64,000 nt of DNA, from contig DATLCC010000065.1 in the NCBI GenBank assembly GCA_035526585.1, positions 1 to 64,000 of the forward strand. The letters run 5' to 3'. Shown one piece after another: positions 22,977 to 31,155 of this stretch (positions within the stretch are counted from its first letter, which is position 1; the number at the start of each line of letters is the position of its first letter). The DNA is from JAJPHT01 sp035526585. Lineage in GTDB: Archaea > Thermoplasmatota > SW-10-69-26 > JACQPN01 > JAJPHT01. The position numbers and the translations under genes are program-made. The notes beneath the pieces were generated by a model that saw only the letters and a program-made list of their open reading frames with translations, did no database searches and was not told the origin of the DNA.

Positions 22977-24035
22977 GTGAGCGCGACGGCCATCGCCCCG
23001 ACCTACGAGGGCTTCATGGTGAGCGTCGCGAACGGCAAGCCGACGCGCCTGGATGCGCCCCGCGTGCACGACATGGTGCGCGGGCTGCACGAGGCGGAGG
23101 TCGCCTGGCTCAACTTCGAGGTCGACGACCTCGAGGCGGACGCGCAGCGCATCGCGTCGATCCTCGGCTTCTCGGGGACGCTCATCGAATCGCTCATCCG
23201 TACGGAGCTCTCCGAGTACGAGGACCGCGACACGGAGCTCGGGATGCTCCTGCCCATCATCCGGATCGAGAACCTCGCCGTCGAGGTGCAGCCGCTCCTG
23301 ATGCTCGTGCGCGACAACTTCGTGCTCACGATGTACCAGCGCGGCAAGGTCACGCGCTTCCGGAAGTTCGCGCGCTACGCCGAGACGGCGATGCGCAAGA
23401 TCCCGCAGGACTACAACACGCCCGACAAGCTCACCGTGCTCGTCACGCGCCTTCTCGACGAGAACAACACGAGGAACTTCGACGGCATCCGCCGCATCGA
23501 GGAGCTGGGCGAGAAGATCGCCGGGGACCTCATCCAGGAGGACCTGGACCGCCGGAGCCTCGCGCCGCGCATCTACGAGATGAAGCGCGCGCTCATCCAG
23601 TACCTCGACGGGCTGTGGGCCTCGCTCGACGTGATCCAGTCGCTGCGCCATGGCGACGCGGAGCTCATCTCGGACGACGCGCAGCTTCTCGCGCGCGTGG
23701 CGCTTTTGGGCGACGACGTGCAGCGTCACATCCAGCTCTCCGAGCACATGAGCGAGGTGCTCTCCAGCGGCCTCGAAGTGATGCAGAGCATCTACAACAA
23801 CCAGCTCGCGGTCCTCAACAACCGCATGAACTTCGTCATCACGTGGCTCACGGTCCTCGGCACCGCCGTCCTCGTGCCCAACACGATCGCGACCGTCTTT
23901 GCCGCCTGGCCAGGCGGGACGCCGGTGACGGACCCGCGCGTCTATCTCATGATCATGCTCGCGGCGACCCTGGCGTCCACCCTCTGGGCCTGGATGTGGG
24001 TCCGCCGCAAGGCGCCCATCCCTCGCCTCGACTGA
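22977..24035 (+). CDS. CorA-like membrane protein without the GMN motif
   Basis: A 352-residue CorA-superfamily protein. The N-terminal alpha/beta domain (AWLNFEVDDLEADAQRIAS, ENLAVEVQPLLMLVRDNFVL) and the long helical stalk (QLSEHMSEVLSSGLEVMQS, NNQLAVLNNRMNFVITWLTVL) are clear. After the pore-lining helix, where CorA has P-x-T-x-I-(T/A)-G-x-Y-G-M-N, this protein reads VPNTIATVFAAWPGGTP, so the Gly-Met-Asn selectivity motif is missing. Magnesium transport is therefore doubtful; a divergent channel or ZntB-like exporter is possible. Two spans and a basic tail (VRRKAPIPRLD) end it. The TTATGTAG box sets the start. Confidence 0.8.
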   Translation: MSATAIAPTYEGFMVSVANGKPTRLDAPRVHDMVRGLHEAEVAWLNFEVDDLEADAQRIASILGFSGTLIESLIRTELSEYEDRDTELGMLLPIIRIENLAVEVQPLLMLVRDNFVLTMYQRGKVTRFRKFARYAETAMRKIPQDYNTPDKLTVLVTRLLDENNTRNFDGIRRIEELGEKIAGDLIQEDLDRRSLAPRIYEMKRALIQYLDGLWASLDVIQSLRHGDAELISDDAQLLARVALLGDDVQRHIQLSEHMSEVLSSGLEVMQSIYNNQLAVLNNRMNFVITWLTVLGTAVLVPNTIATVFAAWPGGTPVTDPRVYLMIMLAATLASTLWAWMWVRRKAPIPRLD

Positions 24036-24055
24036 GCCTGTCGCGGTATGCTCTA

Positions 24056-24063
24056 GATTTATC
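24056..24063 (+). promoter_or_regulatory. TATA box of the second VTT gene
   Basis: GATTTATC ends 25 bases before the GTG at 24088; leaderless spacing. Confidence 0.6.
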
Positions 24064-24087
24064 ACGAGACCGGCTCTTTTCCGGCAG

Positions 24088-25344
24088 GTGCTGGTGGAGA
24101 TCCAGGCCGACTCGCACGATGGTGCGGGCGGCATCGTCGCGCGCCCGAGCATCGCGCGCGGCCGCAACATGAGCCCCGGCATCCAGCAGGCCCAATACTA
24201 CTGGCGCGACGTCGTCCACGGGCCGCCGCCGCGCCGCCGCGAGCGCGGCACGTGCCTCCACGTCACGTGGCATGGCTCGGACGACAGCGGTGACGTTCGC
24301 ATCTCCTTCACGACCATCGTGCGCGTGGACAGCGGCGTCGACAAGGAGTCCGTCTGGGACGACATCATCCACGTCGAGGAGCGCACCAACGTCCAGCGGC
24401 GCCTCCTCCAGGAGATGATCGATCGCGAGCGCCACTTCACGGACCGCGTGTGCCTGCGCATGCGCTCCCGCCTCGCGCAGAGCATGGTGGACCAGCGCCG
24501 GCGCGCGAACGACATCGAGACGCCCTGGGTCGCCACGATGGTGCTCGGCTGGATCCGATTCCAGGCCAAGGCAGGCACGCTCACGATCAAGGTCTTCCGC
24601 GGCTTCATGCGCGCGCTCGTCGCCGTGCCCGACGCCATCCTCACGCAGACCGAGCGCGCGTCGATCCACCTCGCCTCGAAGAGCGGCCGCCGCTGGCTCA
24701 AGCGCGCGATCCGCGATCCGGCCGCCGCGACGCCGCAGGAGAAGGCGGGCGTGCTCGTGTGGCTCATCGTCGCGACGACCGTCTGGGTCCTGCTCGCGGC
24801 CGTGCTCTTCGCGACGTTCCTCTCGGCCTACGACGATTACTTCAAGGGCGTGTTCAAGGACTTCCTCTTCGCGATCGGCAACGCGGTGGGCATCCCGCTC
24901 CCCCCCGCCGAGACGTTCTACATCCAGAGCACGATCGATTACTCCGCGATCCTCGGCCTCACGGGCGCCTTCGTGCTGGCTGGCCTCGGCCTCCTCATCG
25001 GGAAGACGTTGGGCTCGTGGATGATCTACCTCATGGGCGACTCGCTCTACGACACGCTCAACAAGAAGAGCGGGCCCAAGATCAAGAAGGCGCTCGCGTG
25101 GCTGCAGCGAAGCGCCGCCAAGAGCGGCTTCGCCTGGGTCGCGATGCTCTGCGCCGTGCCCGCGCTCCCCGACCCGCTCATCATCCCGTTCGCCGTCTCG
25201 GGCATGAAGTTCCGCAGCTACATGATCGCGGTCGTCTTCGGCACGATCGTCAAGTTCGCCATCCTCGCGGGCCTCATCCTCTGGATCGGTCCCGACCGCG
25301 TCGCGGGCTTCATGGCGCATCCGTTCAAGAGCATGGGTCTGTAG
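24088..25344 (+). CDS. VTT/DedA-like membrane protein with soluble N-terminus
   Basis: A 418-residue protein with the same overall plan as the product of 17759-18895. About 210 soluble residues (IQQAQYYWRDVVHGPPPRRR, HVTWHGSDDSGDVRISFTTI, DRVCLRMRSRLAQSM) come first. A membrane domain of five or six spans follows with a long loop AIGNAVGIPLPPAETFYIQS, GLTGAFVLAGLGLLIGKTLGSW, and the VTT-like AMLCAVPALPDPLIIPFAVSGMKF. The motif pair G-x-P-x-P and P-x-L-P-D-x-x-x-x-F/Y is shared with the other copy. Probably a lipid- or ion-related membrane protein. It converges on ubiX, separated by a strong hairpin. Confidence 0.72.
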   Translation: MLVEIQADSHDGAGGIVARPSIARGRNMSPGIQQAQYYWRDVVHGPPPRRRERGTCLHVTWHGSDDSGDVRISFTTIVRVDSGVDKESVWDDIIHVEERTNVQRRLLQEMIDRERHFTDRVCLRMRSRLAQSMVDQRRRANDIETPWVATMVLGWIRFQAKAGTLTIKVFRGFMRALVAVPDAILTQTERASIHLASKSGRRWLKRAIRDPAAATPQEKAGVLVWLIVATTVWVLLAAVLFATFLSAYDDYFKGVFKDFLFAIGNAVGIPLPPAETFYIQSTIDYSAILGLTGAFVLAGLGLLIGKTLGSWMIYLMGDSLYDTLNKKSGPKIKKALAWLQRSAAKSGFAWVAMLCAVPALPDPLIIPFAVSGMKFRSYMIAVVFGTIVKFAILAGLILWIGPDRVAGFMAHPFKSMGL

Positions 25345-25345
25345 T

Positions 25346-25421
25346 CGCCAAGGCCGCCAAGGAGGCCAAGGGCGCCAAGATGCGCCGCTTGGCGCCCTTG
25401 GCCTCCTTGGCGCGCTTGGCG
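25346..25421. terminator. Near-perfect 34-bp hairpin made of CGCCAAG units
   Basis: Arms 25346-25379 and 25388-25421 match in 32 of 34 positions around an 8-base loop. The arm is four to five degenerate copies of GCCAAGG/CGCCAAG. It lies one base after the VTT-gene stop and one base before the ubiX stop, so it would end both convergent transcripts. The most perfect member of the short-unit hairpin family. Confidence 0.75.
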
Positions 25422-25422
25422 T

Positions 25423-25986
25423 CTATTCTTTCCAGCGCGGGTAAAGATCGTGCTCCAGCCCCAGCGCGTCGAGCGCCTTCCCAGCGACGTGGTCCACCAT
25501 GTCGTCGATGCTCTTCGGGTGCACGTAGAAGCCGGGCATCGCGGGGACGATGCGCGCGCCGGCTTCGCTCAGCGTGAGCAGATTGCGCAGGTGGATCGTG
25601 GAGAGCGGCGTCTCGCGGGGCACGATCACGAGCGGCCGGCGCTCCTTGAGGCACACGTCCGCCGAGCGGCTCACGAGGTCGAGGCCGATGCCGGCCGCCA
25701 TGAGGCCGACGTGCTTCATCGACGCAGGGATGACGAGCATGCCCACGAAGCGGTGCGAGCCGCTCGCGATGGGCGCGAAGAAGTCGTCGTTCCGGTGCAC
25801 CTCGTGCGCGAGCGACCTCACCTTCTCCACGTCGGCCTTCGCCTCGAAGGAGAGGAGCTTCTCCGCCGTCGGCGTGAGGATCAGGTGGATGCGGAGGTCG
25901 GGCATCTTCGCGAGCGTCTCGAGCGCGCGGATGCCGTAGGGCGTGCCGCTCGCGCCCGTCATGGCCAGCACGACCTCGCGCGTCAT
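25423..25986 (-). CDS. ubiX: UbiX-type flavin prenyltransferase
   Basis: A 187-residue UbiX. VVLAMTGASGTPYGIRALETL binds FMN phosphate, ASGSHRFVGMLVIPASMKHVGLMAAG carries the conserved Ser and central helix, and VIVPRETPLSTIHLRNLLTLSEAGA followed by PAMPGFYVHP is the family's strongest motif. It makes prenylated FMN from FMN and dimethylallyl phosphate for UbiD enzymes; a ubiD gene lies 12 kb away. The ATG at 25986 is preferred; it is divergent from the membrane-protein gene and shares an A/T-rich GGTTATCC region with it. Confidence 0.94.
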   Translation of the reverse strand: MTREVVLAMTGASGTPYGIRALETLAKMPDLRIHLILTPTAEKLLSFEAKADVEKVRSLAHEVHRNDDFFAPIASGSHRFVGMLVIPASMKHVGLMAAGIGLDLVSRSADVCLKERRPLVIVPRETPLSTIHLRNLLTLSEAGARIVPAMPGFYVHPKSIDDMVDHVAGKALDALGLEHDLYPRWKE

Positions 25987-26016
25987 GGGGAGGGACCGGC
26001 GGCTCCTGCCCATGAA

Positions 26017-26024
26017 GGTTATCC
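26017..26024 (+). promoter_or_regulatory. Shared TATA-like box between ubiX and the membrane gene
   Basis: GGTTATCC ends 24 bases before the ATG at 26048 on the plus strand and lies ~31 bases before the ubiX ATG on the minus strand; likely serves the plus gene, possibly both. Confidence 0.45.
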
Positions 26025-26047
26025 GGGCGCGCGCATCTGCCGCGCCC

Positions 26048-27172
26048 ATGGCGGCGATCGGGGTGCGCGTGCACGGATACGCCGCCGCCGCGCTCCTCGC
26101 GCTCGCGGCGCCGCTCGGGATCCTCGCGGCGCTCCGGCGCGGCCCGTTCGCGCCCGATCTCCATCTGCTCGCGGCGCTTGGCGGCCTGACGCTCCTGATG
26201 CAGTGCATCCTCTACTGGTATCTTCCGAGCTTCGCGAAGCGCGAGGTCTCCTTCGAAGGCATGGCCAGTTACTCCGGCCCGATCCTCTTCCCCGCGACGC
26301 TCGTCGGGGCGGCCCTGGACATGGGCGCGCTGCGCGTCGGCCTTCCTGCGATCGGGCTTGGCATCTTCGGCGCGATCCTGCTGCTCTCGCCGGTGGTCGG
26401 CCGGCGCTGGCGAAGCGGCGTCCCATTCTGGCGCACCCCGGGTCCGTTCCAGCGCGGCGACCGGCTCTCGATGATGACCCTCGCGGCCGGGGCGCTGTGG
26501 CTGCTGCTCTGCGCGTGGCTCGGCTTCACGCGCCCGACGATGCTCGCCCTCGTCTGGCCCATCGCGCTCCTCACGCTCGTCCTCGGCGCGCTCGCCCACT
26601 ACGTCCCTCGGGGCCGCGGCCGCGCGATGCTCGCGGCGGCGTACGCGCTGGGCGCGTGCGCGTTCACGCTCGGCGCGGCGCTCCTCGTCGCGGAGCGCGC
26701 GGGCGCCGCCATCCCGCGCGGCCTGCCCGAGTCGCTCATCGCGGGTCTCCTCGTCGCCGGCGCCGCGATCGCCCCGCCTGGCGCGGCGAAAGCGGCCGGC
26801 GCGCGGCTTGGCCAAGCGGCGCCCTTCCTCCTCGCCGGGAGCGCGGCGATGGCCGGGGCGATCGTTTTCTCCGTCAGCGGACGAGGCATCGGCTTCGCCT
26901 TCGCGGCATACTATGGCCTGCTCGCCGCCCTTGCGCTAGCCGTCGCGGGGCTCTCTCTTCTGCTGCTCCCCGTCGTGTTCAACGAGCGCCCCGACGCGCG
27001 CGGGCTCTGGCCGTCGGTCGGCTGCGCGCTCGGAGGGGCCGCGCTCTTCGCAGCGGGCGTCCTCACGCGCCTTCCGCGCTGGCCAGGCGCGGCGCTTCTC
27101 GCGATATCAGTCCTCTGCTGGCTCGCGATGATGGCGCCCTTGCGTCGACCCAGACGGGATTGCCCGGTGTGA
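26048..27172 (+). CDS. Polytopic membrane protein, unknown function
   Basis: A 374-residue protein with about ten to twelve spans and very short loops, for example AAALLALAAPLGILAAL, TLLMQCILYWYLPSF, LGALAHYVPRGRGRAML and FAAYYGLLAALALAVAG. A few polar or aromatic sites inside spans (QCILYWYLP, HYVPRG) might bind a cofactor or ligand, but no family is recognised. The ATG at 26048 has GGTTATCC 24 bases upstream. It ends just before a hairpin repeat. Confidence 0.65.
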   Translation: MAAIGVRVHGYAAAALLALAAPLGILAALRRGPFAPDLHLLAALGGLTLLMQCILYWYLPSFAKREVSFEGMASYSGPILFPATLVGAALDMGALRVGLPAIGLGIFGAILLLSPVVGRRWRSGVPFWRTPGPFQRGDRLSMMTLAAGALWLLLCAWLGFTRPTMLALVWPIALLTLVLGALAHYVPRGRGRAMLAAAYALGACAFTLGAALLVAERAGAAIPRGLPESLIAGLLVAGAAIAPPGAAKAAGARLGQAAPFLLAGSAAMAGAIVFSVSGRGIGFAFAAYYGLLAALALAVAGLSLLLLPVVFNERPDARGLWPSVGCALGGAALFAAGVLTRLPRWPGAALLAISVLCWLAMMAPLRRPRRDCPV

Positions 27173-27181
27173 GTTCGACGA

Positions 27182-27253
27182 ACGAAGCCACGGAGGGCCA
27201 CGGAGGCTGAAGGACAACATTCCCCTCGTCTCCGTGGGCCTCCGTGGCTTCGT
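27182..27253. repeat. Short-unit hairpin (CCACGGAGG type)
   Basis: 24-base arms, ACGAAGCCACGGAGG then GCCACGGAG (27182-27205) and the complement at 27230-27253, match at 23 of 24 positions with a 24-base loop. The unit CCACGGAGG appears twice per arm. It lies ten bases after the membrane-gene stop and would act as its terminator. Confidence 0.7.
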
Positions 27254-27307
27254 CCGCGAAGGCGCGCGCCAACCTTCTTGAGCGCGGCGCGCGCTGGCGA
27301 CCCGACG

Positions 27308-27583
27308 ATGGTCGAGTACAGCGTCCTCGAGCTGTGCAAGAACCGCGCGGGGTACGAGGCGTTCCCGCACGCGCGCCTGAAGCTCGACCTCAGGGCTCTT
27401 GAAGGGGAGCTGAAAGAGGCCGGTTTCGAGCCGCTCGCGAATGCGGGGATCCTCCTCGTCGTGCGCTGGGAGGACGTCGAGCTCTCGATCTTCGAGTCGG
27501 GGAAGCTCCTCTTCAAGACGCGCGAGATGGACAAGGCGCGCGTCGCGATGGCCGCGTTCCGGGGGGCGATGCGATGGAGCTGA
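27308..27583 (+). CDS. Small conserved-looking partner of a SufS-like enzyme
   Basis: A 91-residue protein: VEYSVLELCKNRAGYEAFPH, an alternating LKLDLRALEGELKEAGFEPL, then GILLVVRWEDVELSIFESGK and LLFKTREMDKARVAMAAFR. The strand-helix-strand pattern with WEDVELSIFESGKLLFKT resembles half of a TBP-like or small alpha/beta fold, but I do not recognise a family. Its last ten bases overlap the start of the SufS-like gene, so the two are certainly cotranslated and may act together. An in-frame TTG at 27278 could add ten residues. Confidence 0.65.
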   Translation: MVEYSVLELCKNRAGYEAFPHARLKLDLRALEGELKEAGFEPLANAGILLVVRWEDVELSIFESGKLLFKTREMDKARVAMAAFRGAMRWS

Positions 27584-28779
27584 GCGCGGAGCTCCGCAGG
27601 GATTTCCCGTTCCTCCTGCGCCACGACGCGCCGATCTATCTCGACAACGCGTGCATGACGCTCAAGCCCCAGAGCGTGATCGACGCCGTCACGCGCTACT
27701 ACACGGAGACCCCGTATTGCGCTGGCCGCGCCGTGTACGAGGGGTCGCACGTCGTCGAGGAGATGGTCGAGCACGCGCGCGCGGACCTCGCGCGGCTCCT
27801 CGGCGGCGCTCCCCAGGCGACGGTGTGGACGAAGAACGCCACGGAAGCCGTGAACCTCGTCGCGCACGCCTTTCCCTGGAAGCGCGGCGACGTCGTCCTC
27901 ACGAGCGACCGCGAGCACAACTCGAACCTCGTGCCCTGGCAGATGCTCGCCGCGCGGGGCGTCAGGCACGAGGTCGTTGCGTCGCGGGCCGATGGCACGT
28001 TCGACCTCGACGCATGGGAGACGCGGCTCGCGCGCCGCGACGTGGCGCTCGTCGCCTCCGTCCACGTCTCGAACCTTGATGGCTACGAGGCTCCGGCGCG
28101 CGCGCTCGTCGAGCTTGCGCATGCGCGCGGCGTGCCGGTCCTTCTCGATGGCGCGCAGGCGGCGCCCCACATGCCCGTGGACCTCGCGCGCCTCGGGGCC
28201 GACTTCTACGCGGTAAGCCTCCACAAGATGCTCGGCCCGACGGGCGTGGGCGCGCTCCTCGCCGCGCCGGATGCGCTTGCGAAGCTCGGGCCCTTCATCA
28301 CGGGCGGCGACACCGTCGCGCGCACGACCTACGCGGAGGCGGAGCTCCTGGACGCGCCCGCGAAGTTCGAGGGGGGGCTCCAGAACTACGCGGGGATCGC
28401 GGGCGTCACGCCGGCCCTCGCGTATCTGCGCGCCATCGGCCTCGACGCGATCCACGCGCACGAGCGCGCCCTTGCCGCGCGCCTCGCAGAGGGGCTCGCG
28501 GGCGTCGAGGCCCTGCATCTGCTCGGCGCTCCCATCGGCACGCGCGCCGGGATCGTGCCCTTCTCGCTCGACGCGATCGATCCGCATGCGTTGGCGATCC
28601 TGCTGGAGGACAAGCACCGCATGCTCGTGCGCTCGGGCGACCATTGCCTCCACAGCTGGTTCAATGCGCGAGGCGTGCCAGGCGCCGTGCGCGCAAGCTT
28701 CTACCTCTACAACACGAGCGCCGAGGCGGACGCGCTCGTCGAGGCCGTCACGCAGCTTCTGGCGCAGCTGCGGCGCTGA
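27574..28779 (+). CDS. Class V aminotransferase, SufS/CsdA-like paralogue
   Basis: A 401-residue PLP enzyme close to group II cysteine desulfurases. PLP Lys is in YAVSLHKMLGPTGVGALL, with TKNATEAVNLVAHAF, SDREHNSNLVPWQML and LLDGAQAAPHMPVD as cofactor contacts. A Cys is kept in VRSGDHCLHSWF, where SufS has RAGHHCAQP. The opening YLDNACMTLKPQSVI replaces the usual YLDNAATTQKP. It could be a desulfurase for tRNA or cofactor sulfur, or a related lyase. It overlaps the small gene before it by ten bases and converges on an MFS gene with a 32-base overlap. Confidence 0.85.
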   Translation: MELSAELRRDFPFLLRHDAPIYLDNACMTLKPQSVIDAVTRYYTETPYCAGRAVYEGSHVVEEMVEHARADLARLLGGAPQATVWTKNATEAVNLVAHAFPWKRGDVVLTSDREHNSNLVPWQMLAARGVRHEVVASRADGTFDLDAWETRLARRDVALVASVHVSNLDGYEAPARALVELAHARGVPVLLDGAQAAPHMPVDLARLGADFYAVSLHKMLGPTGVGALLAAPDALAKLGPFITGGDTVARTTYAEAELLDAPAKFEGGLQNYAGIAGVTPALAYLRAIGLDAIHAHERALAARLAEGLAGVEALHLLGAPIGTRAGIVPFSLDAIDPHALAILLEDKHRMLVRSGDHCLHSWFNARGVPGAVRASFYLYNTSAEADALVEAVTQLLAQLRR

Positions 28780-30040
28780 CCGGCGACGCAAGGGCCGCGC
28801 GCGCGTCCGCGAGCCGACGGAAGCGGGGCCGCGCGAGGAGAAGCCCGACCGTCGCGGCCATGGTCACGAGCGTCCAGAGGATCCACGTCGCCTGCCAGCC
28901 GATCGCGGGCTGCGCGATCCCGGTGAGGAACACCGCGGCGCCAAAGCCGATCGAGTGCACGAGCGCCCAAGCGCCCTGGTACGCGCCGCGCATGCCCGGA
29001 GGCGCGAGCGCCGCGATCGCGGCCGGGAGGGCGCTGCTGAAGACGAGCTCGCCGGCAGTGAAGACGACGCTCGCGAGGATGAGCGCGGCGAAGCCGCCGC
29101 TCCACACGAAGAAAAGATAGCTCGCCGCGAGGAACGCGGCGGAGTGGACGAGGTGCCGGTAGGGGCCGTGCCGCGTGAGCCATGTGGCGACGGGGATCGA
29201 GAGGATGGCGAGGAGCGGGCCGTTCACCGCGAGCGCGAGCCCGATCTCGCCAGTGCCCACGCCCGCGTCCTGCGCGTAGAGCGGCGCGACCGTGGCGATG
29301 AGGCCGATGCCGAGCGGAAAGACGATCGCGAGCGCGGCGAGGAGGAGGAACGCGGGATCGCGCGGCGCGCGGGCGAGGTCGCTCGCAAGCGAGCTTCGCG
29401 TCTCGGGGCGCTCGGGCGGCGGGAGCCGGCGAAGGCCCAGGACGAGGACCGCGACGACGAGGAGCTGGGCGAGCGCGCTTGCGAGGGCGAGGGAGGTGAA
29501 GCCGTACGCGAGGAGGAAGCCCGCGGGCGCGACGCCCAGCGTGTACCCGATGCTGAGCATCGTGTAGTTGAGGCCCAGCACGGCGCGCCGTTTCTCGGGC
29601 GGCGTCAGGTCCAGGAGAAGCGCCGAGGTCGTCGGGAACGCGCCCGCTTGGGCTGCGCCGATGGCGGCGGTCCAGAGGAAAAGCTCGAGCGGCGTGCGCA
29701 CGAAGAGGAAGAGAGGGAGGATCGCCGCGGAAAGGAGCGAGCTTGCGAGGAGGACGGGGCGGCGGCCGATCCGGTCGGAGAGCGCGCCTACGACCGGCGC
29801 GATCAGGCCGCGTAGCACGTTCTCCACGAGGTATGCGGCGCCGACGACGGAGAGCGCGATCCCGACGTCGCGTGTGAAGTAGATGCCGAGGAACGTGTAC
29901 ACGCTCATGCGCGCGGCGATGGCGAGGAGCGTCATCGTGACGACGACGTAGACGCGCCGATCGACGCCTTGGAGCCCTTCCCGATAGGGGGCCGCGATGC
30001 GCGCGAAGAGCGCCACGGCGCAGCGAGCCCGCTCCCGCAC
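28748..30040 (-). CDS. Major facilitator superfamily transporter
   Basis: A 430-residue MFS protein with about twelve spans. The A-motif between spans two and three is GALSDRIGRRPVLLASS; the second-half equivalent is weaker (WLTRHGPYRHLVHSAA). The overall pattern (GIYFTRDVGIALSVVGAAY, FPTTSALLLDLTPPEKRRAVLG) is that of drug/metabolite efflux MFS members. It begins 12 bases after the 2-hydroxyacid dehydrogenase stop, so the two are likely one operon and the transporter may move a hydroxy acid or a related compound; this is inference from position only. Confidence 0.88.
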   Translation of the reverse strand: MRERARCAVALFARIAAPYREGLQGVDRRVYVVVTMTLLAIAARMSVYTFLGIYFTRDVGIALSVVGAAYLVENVLRGLIAPVVGALSDRIGRRPVLLASSLLSAAILPLFLFVRTPLELFLWTAAIGAAQAGAFPTTSALLLDLTPPEKRRAVLGLNYTMLSIGYTLGVAPAGFLLAYGFTSLALASALAQLLVVAVLVLGLRRLPPPERPETRSSLASDLARAPRDPAFLLLAALAIVFPLGIGLIATVAPLYAQDAGVGTGEIGLALAVNGPLLAILSIPVATWLTRHGPYRHLVHSAAFLAASYLFFVWSGGFAALILASVVFTAGELVFSSALPAAIAALAPPGMRGAYQGAWALVHSIGFGAAVFLTGIAQPAIGWQATWILWTLVTMAATVGLLLARPRFRRLADARAALASPVSAAAAPEAA

Positions 30041-30052
30041 GTAAGCCTTCGC

Positions 30053-31117
30053 TCAGGCGCGGCGAAGGAGCGTCGGCGCCACGTCGGCGAGCGTGCGGCA
30101 GCCCGTGAGCGCCATCGCGTTGTCCAGCTCGTCGCGCAGCAGGTCGAGCACGCGGCCCGCGCCCGCGCTGCCGCCGGCGGCGAGCCCCCACACGACGGGG
30201 CGGCCGACCATCACGAAGGAGGCGCCAGTGGCGAGCGCGATGAGCGCGTCCACGCCGCGGCGCACGCCGCCATCCAGGATGACGGGCACGCGGCCCGCCA
30301 CGGCTTCGACGATCTCCGGAAGGACGTCGAGCGTCGCTGGCACGCGGTCGAGCATGCGCGCGCCGTGGTTCGAGACGATGATGCCGGCGGCGCCGTGCTC
30401 GATGGCGAGCGCGGCGTCCTCCGCGGTGAGCACCCCCTTCACGAGGACGGGAAGCCCGAACGAGCGAAGCCACCCGACGTCGCGCCACGTGAGCGAGGGG
30501 TCGAGCTGCGAATTCACGTAGTTCGCGAGCCCGTCCGGTCCGCTCTGCCCGGTCGCCTTGTCCAGGTAGCGCTCGAAGTTCGCGAGCGTCAAGGGCGGCG
30601 GCAGCGTGAACTTGTTGCGGCGGTCGCGCTCGCGGATCGCCCACACGGGCGCGTCCACCGTGAGGACGAGCGCCTCGTAGCCCGCGTTCACTGCGCGCTG
30701 CACGAGCTCGCGCGACAGCTCCCTGTCACGATGGATGTAGACCTGGAACCATCGTGGCGCCTGCTCCTGGGCCACCTCCTCGAGCGGCGTCGTCGCGAGC
30801 GTGGAGACGCAGTGGAGGACGCCGCGCTCTGCGCACGCACGGGCGACGCCGCGCTCGCCATCCTCGTGGAAGAGGCGATGGAAGGCGGTGGGCGCGACCC
30901 CGATCGGCATCGGATACCGCTTGCCGAGGAGCGCCGTGGACATGTCGCGCTTCGCGACGTCCACGAGGAAGCGCGGCCGCAGCGTCTGCCGGCGGAAGGC
31001 GGCGACGTTGTCGGAGAGCGTCCGCTCCTCGCCTGCGCCGCCCGCGACGTAGTCGTACGCAAGCTGGCTGAGCTTGCCGCGCGCGACCGCTTCGACGTCC
31101 GTGAGCGTCCAATCCAC
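30053..31117 (-). CDS. FMN-dependent 2-hydroxyacid dehydrogenase/oxidase
   Basis: A 354-residue protein of the LldD/glycolate oxidase family. FMN-barrel motifs: YVAGGAGEERTLSDN, MPIGVAPTAFHRLFHEDGE, FQVYIHRDREL, LTVDAPVWAIRERDRRN, LVKGVLTAEDA, and the active-site IIVSNHGARMLDRVPATLD with the catalytic His and Arg, then VILDGGVRRGVDALIALATGA. The usual SNHGGRQLD is SNHGARMLD here. It oxidises L-2-hydroxyacids such as lactate, passing electrons to oxygen or a quinone; which is not visible. GTG start with GGTTGAAG about 25 bases upstream. The MFS gene follows. Confidence 0.92.
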   Translation of the reverse strand: MDWTLTDVEAVARGKLSQLAYDYVAGGAGEERTLSDNVAAFRRQTLRPRFLVDVAKRDMSTALLGKRYPMPIGVAPTAFHRLFHEDGERGVARACAERGVLHCVSTLATTPLEEVAQEQAPRWFQVYIHRDRELSRELVQRAVNAGYEALVLTVDAPVWAIRERDRRNKFTLPPPLTLANFERYLDKATGQSGPDGLANYVNSQLDPSLTWRDVGWLRSFGLPVLVKGVLTAEDAALAIEHGAAGIIVSNHGARMLDRVPATLDVLPEIVEAVAGRVPVILDGGVRRGVDALIALATGASFVMVGRPVVWGLAAGGSAGAGRVLDLLRDELDNAMALTGCRTLADVAPTLLRRA

Positions 31118-31155
31118 AGCAGCACGAAGGCGCGGGACGGCTTCAACCGTTCTTC

